The translations under genes and the position numbers were made by a program. A stretch of 64,000 nt of DNA from Aquatica leii. Its lineage: Eukaryota > Arthropoda > Insecta > Coleoptera > Lampyridae. The stretch lies in the NCBI GenBank assembly GCA_035610365.1, contig CM069435.1, positions 11,769,123 through 11,833,122 of the forward strand, read 5' to 3'. The notes beneath the pieces were generated by a model, which was not told the DNA's origin, did not search any database, and was given only the letters and a program-made list of their open reading frames with translations. Of this stretch, positions 63,791 to 64,000 are shown one piece after another (the stretch's first letter is position 1; the number at the start of each line of letters is the position of its first letter).

Positions 63791-64000
63791 AACAAAAAAA
63801 ACAGGCCCATTTGTACCAACCACGCACAGCGCCGGTTGTTGTAAGTTCGTCCTGGTTATGACCTAATTACTCCCAAAAGCTTATAGACTCTTCTTAGAAA
63901 ATCCATATCTCTTTTGACATGCTTATTTAATACCACACATCTGGAAAGCTTTTCATAATATGAGTCATAAACCTGAAAAACCTACTCATGAAGCTTCCTC
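63791..64000. other. Window edge, unassigned
   Basis: Poly-A-like run (63780-63801) followed by sequence that may be the 5' part of the minus-strand LINE (VYDSYYEKLSRCVVLNK in one frame). Not enough to call. Confidence 0.3.

Overview
The window is AT-rich eukaryotic DNA that looks like a gene-poor, repeat-rich stretch of an insect (arthropod) genome. I see no convincing host gene, tRNA, rRNA or CRISPR. Almost everything recognisable is a decayed, nested or rearranged transposable element: BEL/Pao, Ty3/gypsy and Ty1/copia LTR elements, Penelope-like elements (PLEs), several non-LTR (LINE) clades, pogo-like and Mutator-like DNA transposons, and hairpin MITE-like repeats. The insect assignment rests on this combination (BEL/Pao, an errantivirus-like env, R1- and Jockey-type LINEs, a pipsqueak/pogo-type transposase, copia with an initiator-tRNA primer site). 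The order within insects cannot be read from the window.

Layout. 0-3.5 kb: a minus-strand BEL/Pao pol, a plus-strand env-like remnant with a probable LTR, and a PLE reverse-transcriptase (RT) scrap. 6.1-10.2 kb: a plus-strand gypsy pol split by a minus-strand solo LTR (LTR-B) with a 5-bp target duplication. 12.7-19.3 kb: two copies of another LTR (LTR-A) flanking a LINE tail and a minus-strand gypsy gag-pol. 19.9-21.3 kb: a pogo-like DDE transposase pseudogene, followed by a complete hammerhead-ribozyme-like sequence at 21.5 kb. 22.1-26.0 kb: a minus-strand gypsy element, gag to integrase. 28.9-35.3 kb: a BEL/Pao element that runs forward to RNase H and then turns into an inverted copy of its own 5' half, so the locus is a very large fold-back with an additional 63-bp perfect palindrome at its left LTR end.

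35.9-41.9 kb: an open, GC-richer LINE RT tail, a Mutator-like transposase fragment, and an RTE-like LINE split by a ~1.84-kb insertion made of 51/52-bp and 24-bp tandem arrays plus a 212-bp palindrome. 44.6-45.1 kb: a BEL gag scrap. 47.3-47.9 kb: an LTR-A fragment plus a repeat, collinear with the 17.9-19.3 kb region but inverted. 48.2-52.3 kb: a BEL RNase H-integrase region interrupted by a PLE with a 12-bp target duplication; the PLE holds an RT, a GIY-YIG endonuclease, an inverted partial copy and two hammerhead-like motifs. 52.3-54.1 kb: a second LTR-B copy containing pogo-like C-terminal remains. 56.5-60.7 kb: a minus-strand Ty1/copia element with all domains but several lesions. 60.7-64 kb: fragments of two R1-type LINEs and one Jockey-type LINE.

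How the parts work together: each retroelement carried its own packaging, protease, RT/RNase H and integrase or endonuclease functions, but every copy here has stops, frameshifts, lost catalytic residues or missing ends, so none looks autonomous. The most notable signals are the three hammerhead ribozyme folds, the BEL fold-back, the cleanly readable nested insertions with target duplications, and the array/palindrome insertion inside the LINE.
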